A program made the translations under genes and the position numbers. The notes under the pieces are model-generated. The model did no database searches. It was not told the DNA's origin and saw only the letters and a program-made list of their open reading frames with translations. From Microscilla marina ATCC 23134 (GTDB taxonomy: Bacteria > Bacteroidota > Bacteroidia > Cytophagales > Microscillaceae): a DNA stretch of 64,000 nt. Below are positions 18,148 through 26,771 of this stretch, one piece after another. The DNA is taken from assembly GCF_000169175.1 (NCBI RefSeq), contig NZ_AAWS01000013.1, forward strand, positions 1 through 64,000, given 5' to 3'. Within the stretch, counting starts at the first letter, position 1, and the number at the start of each line of letters is the position of its first letter.

Positions 18148-20730
18148 ATGAAAACCTGGATCATTTTTTTACTCGCCCTTTTATCATTCAATGCCACTTA
18201 TGGGCAAACCAAAGTAGATACTTTAGAGGCGCATCGGTTGTTTGAGGAGGGGAAGAAGCTATACTTTGCTTATAAAATGCATAGTGCTTTGCTGAAATTT
18301 CAAAAATCAGCTGAAATATTTAAGACACAAGGTTTTGAGACACAACGGGCGAAGTGTATTAGATATCAGTTGTCTTGTTATCGGCTGCTAGCTATTTATA
18401 GCCAACAGGTGCTATTGAAGGCAAAAATCGCTTTGAAATTATTTCAGAAGCGTCAAGACTCTGTAAGTGTAGCCAAAGTCTATGATTACATCGGGGATTA
18501 TTATTCTCGCTCAGGGGTAAACACTGAAAAAGCAGTTTTTTACTATTACAAAGCCGCCAAGATTTATCGAAAAAATGGTCTGCGGCTACGTTTAGCTTGG
18601 TTGTGGAATGGCCTAGGTGGGCTGTATCAGTCTCAAGGAATGTATGCAAAAGCGATAGAAGCTTATAATAATAATTATCAATTGCTCAAAAAAATGATTC
18701 CCGAAGGAGATACTAGATTTAGTGTTTATTTTATAAGGATGGGCATTTGTTTTATGAAACAAAAAAAATATGATTTGGCACTTAAATATTTACAACGAGC
18801 CCGTAAATACATTCAAAGAGGGTGGGAAGGTTATTACACCAATATGGGATATTTATATTTGAGTCAAAATAAGCTTTTATTAAGTGAGCAGTATTACCTG
18901 AAGGCGCTTGTGGTAGCTAAAAAACGTTATAATGGAAAACATCAAAATATAGGGTCTGCTTACGGAAACTTGGCTTGGTTATCCATTAAAAAAAAGAACT
19001 ATTTGGCAGCATTAAAGCGTGTACAAAAAGGACTTAGTTATGTAGTGAGTCACTTTACAGATACTTTGAATATTTATCATCATACCAGTGTAAAAAACAG
19101 TAAGTATCCTCATAAATATTTATATTTACTACTACGTAAGGCTAAAGCATTCTCCTTGTTTTCTGATAGCTTAAAAGACCTCAAAGCCTCTATATATAAT
19201 TACCAATTGTATGATAGTGTCACCATAGAAGTGCAATCTCAGAGCAGCCATCGAAACTATCATTTTTCCCAAAAGGTATACCCCGAAGCCATTCAAGTCT
19301 GCCAACGATTATACGCCAAAACCCAAGACAAAAAATACCAACACCTGGCGTTTTATTTTGCCCAACGTAGTCACGCGAATGTGCTTGCCAAGTCGTTGCA
19401 GACGCGTCGGGCTAAAGTAATGGTGCGTTTGCCCGATTCCTTAGTCAATCAAGAAATGTATTTGAAACAACAGCGGGCGTACTATCAGCAAAAAGCATTG
19501 ACGGCAAGCAATGCCCGGCAAAAAACAGCGTACCAGGATTCTATTTTTAGGATGATCCGCCAACAAGATATGCTCAATGAGGCTTACGCCCAAAAATTCC
19601 CCAAATATTACCGTTTACGGTTTCAGAGCAAGCCGGCAACCGTGCCCCAGATCCAGCAAAAACTAGACAGTCAATCGGTGGTGTTGAGCTATGTTTGGGG
19701 CAAGGAGCAAAGCCATGTATTGGCCATTACCCGTGACGATTTTCAGGTATACACTTTGCCTCCCCAAAAACAGGTAACCGCGGCTTTAAATGCCTACTAC
19801 AATGCCCTGCAACAAGAACAACGTTTGTCAGTTTTTGCCCGCAAGAGTTATCAAGCGTACCAATGTTTGCTGGCACCCCTGCAAAAGCTGTTGCGCACCA
19901 AACAAAAAATAATAGTAACCAACCCTACCTTATTGAGCGTGCCCCTCGAAGCTTTAGTTACCCAACCTTATCAATCTACCTGGCGGTCTTTTGGTCAGTT
20001 ACCTTATTTAGTGAAACAACATACCCTTAGCTACCATTATTCGGCGAGCTTGTGGTGGCAAAACGAGCGTCGCCTATCTTGGTCTGCCACGCACCGCCTC
20101 CGTTTTGCGGGTTTTGCCCCGTTTAGCGGGGGCAAGGGACAAGTCATGACTACCCGCGCCAATGAGGGCTTGTTGCCCGAAAGCAAGGCAGAGGTAAGCG
20201 CCGTGTACAATTTTTTTAAGCAAAAAAAGCATGATGCCGCTGCCTATTTGTCTAAGGCGGCTACCCGGCGGGAGTTTTTACGCCAGGTGAGCCAGTTGGA
20301 CATTTTGCACATTGCCAGCCACAGCACCGCCAACCTCCGCGAGGCACGCCTGGCGCGCATTCATTTTGCTCCTCAGCCTCAAGCTGACTCTACCTATTTG
20401 TATGCCGAGCGCATTTACTATTTGCCGCTCAAGGCGCAATTGGTGGTGCTGAGCAGTTGCGAGTCGGGGGTGGGCAAGTTTGAGGTGGGCGAAGGGGTCA
20501 TGTCTTTGGCGCGGGGTTTTTTGCACGCGGGAGCCCAAAGCGTGGTTTCGTCGTTGTGGGAAGCCGATGATGTGTACACCAAAAAACTGATGATTTTGTT
20601 TTACAACCAGGCGTTGTTTGGGCAGGTGCCCTACAGCCACGCCTTAAGTTTTGCCAAACGCCAGTTGCTCAGCCAAGAACCCACGCTCCACCCCAAATAC
20701 TGGAGCAACTTTATATTGATTGGACGTTAG
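18148..20730 (+). CDS. Secreted TPR-CHAT protein 4 (predicted caspase-like protease)
   Basis: The last paralogue has 860 residues: signal peptide, TPR region and CHAT domain as in copies 2 and 3. The stretch RSGVNTEKAVFYYYKAAKIY and the following 60 residues differ strongly from copies 2 and 3, so its binding surface should differ. The CHAT half is almost the same, with LHIASHS and SSCESG in place; one small change is YLYAERIYY where the others read AESIYY. The stop TAG at 20728-20730 overlaps, by two bases, the stop of the convergent M50 protease gene. The tail YWSNFILIGR is the usual CHAT end. Confidence 0.9.
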   Translation: MKTWIIFLLALLSFNATYGQTKVDTLEAHRLFEEGKKLYFAYKMHSALLKFQKSAEIFKTQGFETQRAKCIRYQLSCYRLLAIYSQQVLLKAKIALKLFQKRQDSVSVAKVYDYIGDYYSRSGVNTEKAVFYYYKAAKIYRKNGLRLRLAWLWNGLGGLYQSQGMYAKAIEAYNNNYQLLKKMIPEGDTRFSVYFIRMGICFMKQKKYDLALKYLQRARKYIQRGWEGYYTNMGYLYLSQNKLLLSEQYYLKALVVAKKRYNGKHQNIGSAYGNLAWLSIKKKNYLAALKRVQKGLSYVVSHFTDTLNIYHHTSVKNSKYPHKYLYLLLRKAKAFSLFSDSLKDLKASIYNYQLYDSVTIEVQSQSSHRNYHFSQKVYPEAIQVCQRLYAKTQDKKYQHLAFYFAQRSHANVLAKSLQTRRAKVMVRLPDSLVNQEMYLKQQRAYYQQKALTASNARQKTAYQDSIFRMIRQQDMLNEAYAQKFPKYYRLRFQSKPATVPQIQQKLDSQSVVLSYVWGKEQSHVLAITRDDFQVYTLPPQKQVTAALNAYYNALQQEQRLSVFARKSYQAYQCLLAPLQKLLRTKQKIIVTNPTLLSVPLEALVTQPYQSTWRSFGQLPYLVKQHTLSYHYSASLWWQNERRLSWSATHRLRFAGFAPFSGGKGQVMTTRANEGLLPESKAEVSAVYNFFKQKKHDAAAYLSKAATRREFLRQVSQLDILHIASHSTANLREARLARIHFAPQPQADSTYLYAERIYYLPLKAQLVVLSSCESGVGKFEVGEGVMSLARGFLHAGAQSVVSSLWEADDVYTKKLMILFYNQALFGQVPYSHALSFAKRQLLSQEPTLHPKYWSNFILIGR

Positions 20731-21878
20731 TACCTTGTGTTTTCTAAAGCCTGAATAAATTGTTGGAGGAACTCTTCTTCGGCAATGGCCCCACCTTTAT
20801 CGGTAGACTGACTCAGGGCTTCCAGTGCTTGATAGGCTTCTTGTAGTGCGGCTTGGTGGGCACCTTCTGCCCACCAAATGGCTGCTTTGCTTTTGTGTAT
20901 CAAGTGAGTGGGAGTTACTGCATTTATTTTGGCTTTTTGCAACGTTTCTTGTGCCTCTTGAGGTTTTTGTAAATAATAGGCCTGATAAAAAGCCAGGTCT
21001 AGCCAAAGCATTGCCTGGTACCCGGTAGGTATGTGGTGCCTGCCTGCCAATGCCTCTAATAAGTAAGGATAGGCGGCGGCTGGTTTTTGCTGGTCTATCA
21101 GGTGGGTGTACATGTACAGCTGTAAGTAAGGAATAAAAGGGTGGGCGCGTTCACTTTCGAGTATTTGGGCAATGGGGGCTACATTTAAATGGCGAGGACG
21201 AATGCCCGAAGAAGAAGCTACTGTGGTAGTAAGTACGACTAAATCTATGGTGGTTTCTTTTCCGCCTCTTACCAGGTTTAGTATGCGGGCACCATCAGAA
21301 AAAAAGCCTTTAGAGCGCATAGGGATAATGGTAGTAAAAAATATCATGCCTGACAGGGTGCCGCTCAATAACCAAAAACTGGAGAGTGTTCCCCCTTGAG
21401 CGTGGTGATTGGTAAAGTAATACGCACTCAGGCAAAACAGAGCAAATAATAGGCTGGCTATGGGACCACCTGCCACAAACTTAATGAAATTGTGCCTTAG
21501 GTTTTGCTCTGTTTTGGGTAGGCACAGGGCAAGCCCACCCGCAGCATTGAGGCGGGTATTCCAGCGAAAGCGAATTTTTTCTCCTTCTTTTTGGAGCATA
21601 AAAGGACCAACGGTGACCATACGAAATTCAAATCCTACCCACCATCCGGCAAGCACATGCCCCCCTTCGTGTACGATGAGTACCAGTAATACAACGCCCA
21701 GCAAAACAGGCAACAAGGCAAGTTTATGATACAGCGATGGAGTGTAGAGGTTGTCTTGCAGAAGGTAGGAAAAAAAATAACCGCCCAAGGCACCAGTGAG
21801 TAAAATAATGGAGAGTTTGACCCAGGCAGTCAGGCTGCGTTTGGGGGCTTGGGGTACACCACGAGAAGAAGTATTCAT
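20727..21878 (-). CDS. M50 (site-2-protease-like) membrane metallopeptidase
   Basis: The product has 383 residues. Four to six hydrophobic segments fill residues 15-215. The zinc motif HEGGH lies near residue 66 in a membrane helix (LVLIVHEGGHVLAGWW), and a second motif IIPMRSKGFFSDGARI (near 195) fits the NPxxDG region of site-2 proteases. The C-terminal 150 residues are helical and TPR-like (YPYLLEALAGRHHIP). Such enzymes cut membrane proteins within the bilayer, often to release regulators. It converges on the CHAT array with overlapping stops, so it is not in that operon; a functional link to the CHAT proteases is speculative. The chosen ATG gives a short cytoplasmic start. Confidence 0.85.
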   Translation of the reverse strand: MNTSSRGVPQAPKRSLTAWVKLSIILLTGALGGYFFSYLLQDNLYTPSLYHKLALLPVLLGVVLLVLIVHEGGHVLAGWWVGFEFRMVTVGPFMLQKEGEKIRFRWNTRLNAAGGLALCLPKTEQNLRHNFIKFVAGGPIASLLFALFCLSAYYFTNHHAQGGTLSSFWLLSGTLSGMIFFTTIIPMRSKGFFSDGARILNLVRGGKETTIDLVVLTTTVASSSGIRPRHLNVAPIAQILESERAHPFIPYLQLYMYTHLIDQQKPAAAYPYLLEALAGRHHIPTGYQAMLWLDLAFYQAYYLQKPQEAQETLQKAKINAVTPTHLIHKSKAAIWWAEGAHQAALQEAYQALEALSQSTDKGGAIAEEEFLQQFIQALENTRY

Positions 21879-21941
21879 GAGCTACCGAATAAGGCAATGA
21901 ATAAATCAAAACAAGGTACTTCTCCTAGGGTCAATGTCATA

Positions 21942-22433
21942 TCAGTTTAAAGTAGTATGGCGGTTTGCTTCGTCTTTACTGCGTTTGGTGAGGTAGTCGA
22001 GCACTTTGTATTGTTCGCCCGCCTGCAAAAAATGTACTTGTTCGTAACGGGTAGAGTCGCCGTACTGAACCGAGGTATACACCAGTCGCTTATTGTTTTG
22101 GCTGTCACTCAATTTAGATACTTGATTGAGCTTGTACCCATTGATTCCGTTGTATTGTTCGTTTCGTTGTTTGAGCCACTGAATCCACTCTTCTTTGGTG
22201 CGTTGCTTAAACATGTTTTTGTCAAACATAGCCACTGCTTGCTCATAGTTTTTGCTTTGCAAGTGATTGTAAAAACTAATGGCGACTTTGATTGAAGGGT
22301 CAGTTTGTGGGTTGAGGTAGATATAGACACCTCCTCCTATACCTCCAACCAAGACAATAAATAACAAAAAACGGGTAAAGCCACCTCCTTTTTTCTTGCT
22401 GGGTGTTACTTGTTGCTTTTTCTTGTTCGACAT
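21942..22433 (-). CDS. Hypothetical single-pass membrane protein, NTF2/DUF4878-like
   Basis: The product has 163 residues: a very basic N-terminus (MSNKKKQQVTPSKKKGGG), one transmembrane segment (residues 20-40, FLLFIVLVGGIGGGVYIYL) and an extracytoplasmic domain of about 110 residues. That domain begins AISFYNHLQSKNYEQAVAMF, which is reminiscent of the NTF2-like DUF4878/DUF3887 proteins. I cannot confirm the family. It lies 23 bases after the penicillin-binding protein gene and is co-oriented, so it may be the last gene of the ftsL-ftsI operon. Confidence 0.7.
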   Translation of the reverse strand: MSNKKKQQVTPSKKKGGGFTRFLLFIVLVGGIGGGVYIYLNPQTDPSIKVAISFYNHLQSKNYEQAVAMFDKNMFKQRTKEEWIQWLKQRNEQYNGINGYKLNQVSKLSDSQNNKRLVYTSVQYGDSTRYEQVHFLQAGEQYKVLDYLTKRSKDEANRHTTLN

Positions 22434-22456
22434 AGTGAGCTAATCTGTTGTGGTGG

Positions 22457-24586
22457 TTATTTTTTAAGTATGAGTAATATTTTGCCATCAGAAGGAATAG
22501 AAGCGCCCGGCATGACCGATTGGCTCTTTACCCTGCCTCGTCCGGCAAATGACACCTTCATTTTACGGTTTTCGAGCACATAGAGCGCGTCGCGTAGGGT
22601 CATTCCTATGACGTTGGGCACTCCTTTGCTTGACAAACGGTGTTTTTTCCATTGTACAGCCAGCTTACGACGAAAAGGTCTTACCCAGTCCATAGTACCA
22701 CTGCTGTCTACAGTAACTACATTCAATTCTTTGGCTATCACGTTCAAATCTTTTTTATGACCAATGTGTTTTCTGGGAAAGTTAGATACGTCTGCCATTG
22801 TAAAACTGCCTGAAGAACTCATCTGGCGCATTTCTACGTCTCTGGCGTGTAACTGGTCAGCTATTTTTCTAAATACAGGAGCGGCTATGCCACCACCCGA
22901 ACGTTTGCCTCTGCGAGGGTTATCTATCACTACAATGCAGCTATACTTGGGATTGTCGGCCGGAAAGTAGCCCACAAAAGACGTCTTATACTGTTTGACA
23001 TATCTTTTGCGTCCTCCTCGGTTTACTACTTTTTGCGAAGTACCGGTTTTACCCGCAATTTGGTAAGCCCTGCTATTGATAGAGCGGGCAGTACCTCGTT
23101 GAACCACTCCTCTTAATATTGTTTGAGCTTTGCGTAAAGCCTCTGGCGAGCACATTTGTTCATTGAGAATGATAGGGACATATTGTTTGATGCGACGATC
23201 AGCTTTGCGAATTTCTTTGACAATTTGTGGCTTCATCAATTTGCCATTATTTGCTATGCCATTATACAGGGTAAGTATTTGTAAAGGCGACACCTTACAC
23301 TCGTAGCCTATAGACAACCACGGAATAGTAACCCCACTCCAGGTAGGGTCAGTAGGGCGTTTGATGATAGGTTGTGCCTCCCCTACAATCTGAAAATTGA
23401 GTGGTTTGGCTAACCATAATTTTTCAAAATAATCAATCAATAAATTTCTTTGGGGGTCGGTCTGGTTAAAGTACTTGTTCATTAATTTAGATACACCAAT
23501 ATTTGACGAGTACTCAAACGCCTGTTGTACAGTTAAGCGTCCCCCGGGACCATCATCAGTCATTACTGCGTCGGCATAGCGAAACCTTCGGTTACCTGTT
23601 TCTACCGTATCGTTTAGTTTTACATCGGTATGCTGAAACAAAGCAAGCGCCGAAGCAAGTTTAAAAGTAGAACCTGGGTCTATGCTTCCATAGTCGCCAA
23701 TGGCATAGTTATAACGTTCCGAAAAAGTGCTGTCTTCTTTGGTTCGGCTTAAGTTAGCCATGGCTTTTACATACCCGGTTTTTACATCCATGATTACTAC
23801 ACAGCCAAAGTCTGCGTCTGTAGTAATCACCCTGTTTTCCAAGGCGTTGGAGGCCATTTCTTGCATATTTACATCAATAGAAGAGTAAATATCGTAGCCA
23901 TCTATTGGGCGAATTCGAGAGTTAGTCTGAATAGGTTTCCAATCGCCCCCGGCAATTTTTTGATACAAAGCCTCTCCATTGATTCCGGCAAGTGTATCAT
24001 TAAAGCTTTTTTCCAACCCTACAATTCCACTTCCCTTTTCATCAATTCGCCCAATCAAACGTTCGGCCAGGTCACCAAATGGGTAAGTACGTTTAGATAT
24101 TTTTTCAAACAATACTCCTCCTCTGCGTTGTCCCTGATTGAAAATAGGCCACTTGGCAAGGCGTTGTTGTTCGTAGTAATTAATGGGGCGATTGGTCAAT
24201 ACCAAATAACGTCGTTTGGCAAGTCGGGCATCGTTTATTTTTCGGTAATATTCTTCTGAGGTTTTGTCTTTGAAATGCTTCGAGAGCGAATCACACAAAA
24301 CCGCGATGCCATTTTTATAAACCGAGTCAGCCGCTATCATAGGGTCAAACGATAGCTTAAAACTAGGTACAGAGGTAGCAAGCAAGGCATCGTTTTCGGC
24401 GTATATATCTCCTCTGATGGCCTTTGTTACTTTGTAGTCCAGGGCGTTTTCTTTAGCAATTTTTTGCCATTTATCTTCTTCTACAAACTGAATGTACACC
24501 ACCTTGGCAATGATAGCGGTAGATACAACAATAACCGCCAAAAACGACAGTTGTACCCGTATCAATATGTCACGTTTTATACTCAC
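22457..24586 (-). CDS. ftsI: Class B penicillin-binding protein (FtsI/PBP3) with PASTA domain
   Basis: This is a septal transpeptidase that cross-links peptidoglycan. It has 709 residues: a transmembrane anchor (12-32), a dimerisation domain (60-230), a transpeptidase domain (260-590) and a C-terminal PASTA domain (640-709, GVPNVIGMTLRDALYVLE). The active-site motifs are intact: STFK with the catalytic serine near residue 307, SSN near 360 and KTGTSQ near 511. The PASTA domain is usual in Bacteroidota division PBPs. It follows the ftsL-like gene directly, as in dcw clusters, but murE, mraY and the other dcw genes are not adjacent. Confidence 0.93.
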   Translation of the reverse strand: MSIKRDILIRVQLSFLAVIVVSTAIIAKVVYIQFVEEDKWQKIAKENALDYKVTKAIRGDIYAENDALLATSVPSFKLSFDPMIAADSVYKNGIAVLCDSLSKHFKDKTSEEYYRKINDARLAKRRYLVLTNRPINYYEQQRLAKWPIFNQGQRRGGVLFEKISKRTYPFGDLAERLIGRIDEKGSGIVGLEKSFNDTLAGINGEALYQKIAGGDWKPIQTNSRIRPIDGYDIYSSIDVNMQEMASNALENRVITTDADFGCVVIMDVKTGYVKAMANLSRTKEDSTFSERYNYAIGDYGSIDPGSTFKLASALALFQHTDVKLNDTVETGNRRFRYADAVMTDDGPGGRLTVQQAFEYSSNIGVSKLMNKYFNQTDPQRNLLIDYFEKLWLAKPLNFQIVGEAQPIIKRPTDPTWSGVTIPWLSIGYECKVSPLQILTLYNGIANNGKLMKPQIVKEIRKADRRIKQYVPIILNEQMCSPEALRKAQTILRGVVQRGTARSINSRAYQIAGKTGTSQKVVNRGGRKRYVKQYKTSFVGYFPADNPKYSCIVVIDNPRRGKRSGGGIAAPVFRKIADQLHARDVEMRQMSSSGSFTMADVSNFPRKHIGHKKDLNVIAKELNVVTVDSSGTMDWVRPFRRKLAVQWKKHRLSSKGVPNVIGMTLRDALYVLENRKMKVSFAGRGRVKSQSVMPGASIPSDGKILLILKK

Positions 24587-24598
24587 TTTTTTGCTTTT

Positions 24599-25000
24599 TT
24601 ACTTTTCGGTGTTTTCTTCTTGATTTTTCTTAAGCTTTATTTTATACAAGTTTTTATTGCTTTCTTTTAGCCTAAGTTGCTTTTCTTCTACTGCTTTTAT
24701 AATTTCTGATTGCTTGCTCGAATACATAAACTCTACCTTACGCGAAGTATAGTTAGAGCGTAGGTTTTCTACCTGAGACTCCAGTTTGTTGGTTTGGCGG
24801 ATCATGCTTTCGGCATAGTGAGAGTTGCCGATGTAAAATATACCCAATACTGCCAAAAATACCAGGTGGGGAATATAGTTGGTTGGAATACCGTTTTCTA
24901 CCAAACTGTCGATTCGGTTGATGGTATTGAGCAAACTAATGTTACTTCGTTTGCGTCCTTTTTTTTCTTTTATAGGTTTTTTGGGCGTATTTTCTGCCAT
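24599..25000 (-). CDS. FtsL-like cell division protein
   Basis: The product has 133 residues: a basic cytoplasmic tail (PKKPIKEKKGRKRSN), one membrane segment (about 46-60, LVFLAVLGIFYIG) and an extracytoplasmic coiled coil (NKLESQVENLRSNYTSRKVE and SEIIKAVEEKQLRLKE). Size and layout match FtsL, which joins FtsB and FtsQ to activate the septal enzymes FtsW and FtsI. The position immediately upstream of ftsI (12-base gap) supports the call. Sequence conservation in FtsL is weak, so the name rests on layout and context. Confidence 0.8.
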   Translation of the reverse strand: MAENTPKKPIKEKKGRKRSNISLLNTINRIDSLVENGIPTNYIPHLVFLAVLGIFYIGNSHYAESMIRQTNKLESQVENLRSNYTSRKVEFMYSSKQSEIIKAVEEKQLRLKESNKNLYKIKLKKNQEENTEK

Positions 25001-25185
25001 TGTTTTGTCAGGTTAATAGTCATTGGCAAACTACAGGTATTTGCCAATTTTAAAAGCCTCAAAGCCTTATAATGCCTGTTTTAACTAAGTCTATCCTACA
25101 AGTTTAACCAAAAAATAGAAATAAAAAAAGTAAATACAAGGGCTTGTGCCAAAACCCATACAATGGTTTCCAAAACCACTGCCAA

Positions 25186-25578
25186 TCAGCAAATATTAGG
25201 GTTTTCCGGGTCTTTTGCCAGTTCCCAGAAGGTGTCAGCCTTGTCTTCTTCCTCACGGTCGTTGCAGGGAAAATCTTTTTCTATCAACACATGTAAATGT
25301 TGTGCGGTTTCGGGCAGCTCCTGATGTACTTCAATGCCTACTTGTGAAGTATTGATCCAGGTGTTGGCAATGTTTGCTGGCAAATATACAGTAATGTCGT
25401 TTTGCTGCAAAGTAGCACTTACCTGAGTACTATCTGCCACTATTTGTAGAGAAAACGTAAGCGTTGTTTGAGGAGAAAACTGCACCGATTCGCTGACTAT
25501 TTTTTGTTGGCGAAGTGTGTCTAAATCCGATTTTCTCACCCTTATTCGCAAGCTGTTATGTGTACAACGTAATTTCAT
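25186..25578 (-). CDS. Hypothetical protein, DUF7009-like
   Basis: The product has 130 residues, soluble, no signal peptide. It opens MKLRCTHNSLRIRVRKSDLD, which resembles a Bacteroidota family of small uncharacterised proteins (DUF7009) starting with MKIRxxxNSLRxRL; this is from memory and not checked. It is rich in beta-strand-like stretches and Thr/Gln, with an acidic C-terminus (FPCNDREEEDKADTFWEL). It lies between ftsL and a repeat-bearing gap and has no operon partner. Confidence 0.7.
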   Translation of the reverse strand: MKLRCTHNSLRIRVRKSDLDTLRQQKIVSESVQFSPQTTLTFSLQIVADSTQVSATLQQNDITVYLPANIANTWINTSQVGIEVHQELPETAQHLHVLIEKDFPCNDREEEDKADTFWELAKDPENPNIC

Positions 25579-25989
25579 TATTTTATTGGTTTTTAATGAT
25601 CCACAGCGTTAAGTAGGTACAAGCTTCAAGCGACAAGTTCTTAGATACCGATGCATATCGGTGCCTCGCAAGCGGGATGTCGGCATAGTTCCTACTAGGC
25701 AGGTCCTGTTTAACTATGTTGAGCTCATTTGTAGTACATTGAGGGTCAAATAAGTATACTATTAATTTACTATCTTAAGTTTTTTTCAACTTAAGCCCTC
25801 AAATAGAATAAAGTTTTTAACTTTCGTTCACAAGCAAGCTAAAAACTTGCCTCTATTCTTAGGTATTAAGTCAGAAGACTTAAACCAGGAGGGTTTACAA
25901 TTAACTGAAAATAAGTATACTATAATTTGTTAGTTGCCTATAGAACAGGGTGTGCCTAGCGCCTAGTCGCTAGAACCTTGTTAGGCTTT
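25579..25989. other. Intergenic gap with direct-repeat-flanked hairpin block
   Basis: No gene is seen. A 20-base sequence AAATAAGTATACTATAATTT occurs twice (25748-25768, with one extra T, and 25908-25927). Between the copies are hairpins: CTTAAGTT/AACTTAAG, AAGTTTTTA/TAAAAACTT and TTAAGTC/GACTTAA. ACCGATGCATATCGGT, a palindrome, lies near 25646. Confidence 0.5.
25748..25927. repeat. Structured block between 20-base direct repeats
   Basis: The direct repeats AAATAAGTATACTAT(T)AATTT bound about 140 bases with three perfect hairpins of seven to nine pairs. This could be a small insertion, an RNA element or a remnant. No protein frame is present. Confidence 0.45.
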
Positions 25990-26739
25990 CTAACTATTCC
26001 AAATTTCCCAGGCTTTTTCGGCCTGAAGGTGCAGCATTTCCAACCCATTGACTGCCTTGGCACCTTGTGTCCCCCCCTTTTTCATAAACAAAGTTTGTTC
26101 AGGGTTATATACCAGGTCAAACAGCAAGTGTTGAGTGCCTAGTGCCTCATAAGGTAGTGCCGGGCAAGCATCTGTATGAGGATGCATCCCCAATGGCGTT
26201 GTGTTTACTATAATCTGATGACTTTCAATTAAGCTGGGGCTCACCTCTTGATAACTTATTTGCTGGGGTTGGTCAGTTGACGGCTTACGCGACACCACCT
26301 GGTACTTCAGGTGTAAGTCATCAAAAGCTGCCATGACAGCTCTTGACGCTCCGCCCGAACCCAAGACCAATGCCTGAGTGGTGGGCTCAAGGAGAATACT
26401 TGTATTGAGCAACGATTGTTTAAAGCCAAAGTAGTCAGAGTTGTACCCGGTTTTTTTTCCGTCCGCATCAATTTTAATCACATTTACAGCACCCACTTGT
26501 TTGGCTGAAGCATCTAAGTGATCCAACAAAGGGATTACTGTTTGTTTATGAGGGATGGTTACGTTTAACCCTACCAAATGAGCTGTCTGATCAATCAACT
26601 GAGGCAAGTCATCTACTGAAGGCAACGGGTATAACTCGTAATTTGCCTGAGCAATTTGTTCCCGCTCAAACTTTTCGCTAAAATACTTTTTCGAAAAGGA
26701 GTGGGAGAGGGGGAAACCGATCAAACCAAACTGACGCAT
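25990..26739 (-). CDS. aroE: Shikimate dehydrogenase
   Basis: AroE reduces 3-dehydroshikimate to shikimate with NADPH in aromatic amino acid synthesis. The 249-residue protein shows GFPLSHSFSKKYF at the N-terminus (shikimate binding), NVTIPHK near residue 62 with the catalytic lysine, GSGGASRAV as the nucleotide-binding loop near 126 and NTTPLGMHP near 180. NGLEMLHLQAEKAWEIW is the usual C-terminal helix. Length is a little short but normal for this phylum. A DUF368 gene lies 32 bases upstream, co-oriented. Confidence 0.95.
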   Translation of the reverse strand: MRQFGLIGFPLSHSFSKKYFSEKFEREQIAQANYELYPLPSVDDLPQLIDQTAHLVGLNVTIPHKQTVIPLLDHLDASAKQVGAVNVIKIDADGKKTGYNSDYFGFKQSLLNTSILLEPTTQALVLGSGGASRAVMAAFDDLHLKYQVVSRKPSTDQPQQISYQEVSPSLIESHQIIVNTTPLGMHPHTDACPALPYEALGTQHLLFDLVYNPEQTLFMKKGGTQGAKAVNGLEMLHLQAEKAWEIWNS

Positions 26740-26771
26740 ATTTTTTATTTTACTCGTTTGTTACTGTTCTT

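Larger units (their letters stand above)
12931..20730 (+). repeat. Tandem duplication of about 2.6-kb TPR-CHAT units
   Basis: Three units repeat at 12931, 15541 and 18148 (periods 2610 and 2607). They include coding sequence plus an 18-base spacer that follows the ATTGGACGC(T)AA gene end. The first CHAT gene shares the same 3' end and spacer. The first about 35 codons and the 3' 1.5 kb are almost identical; the middle third varies. Confidence 0.85.
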
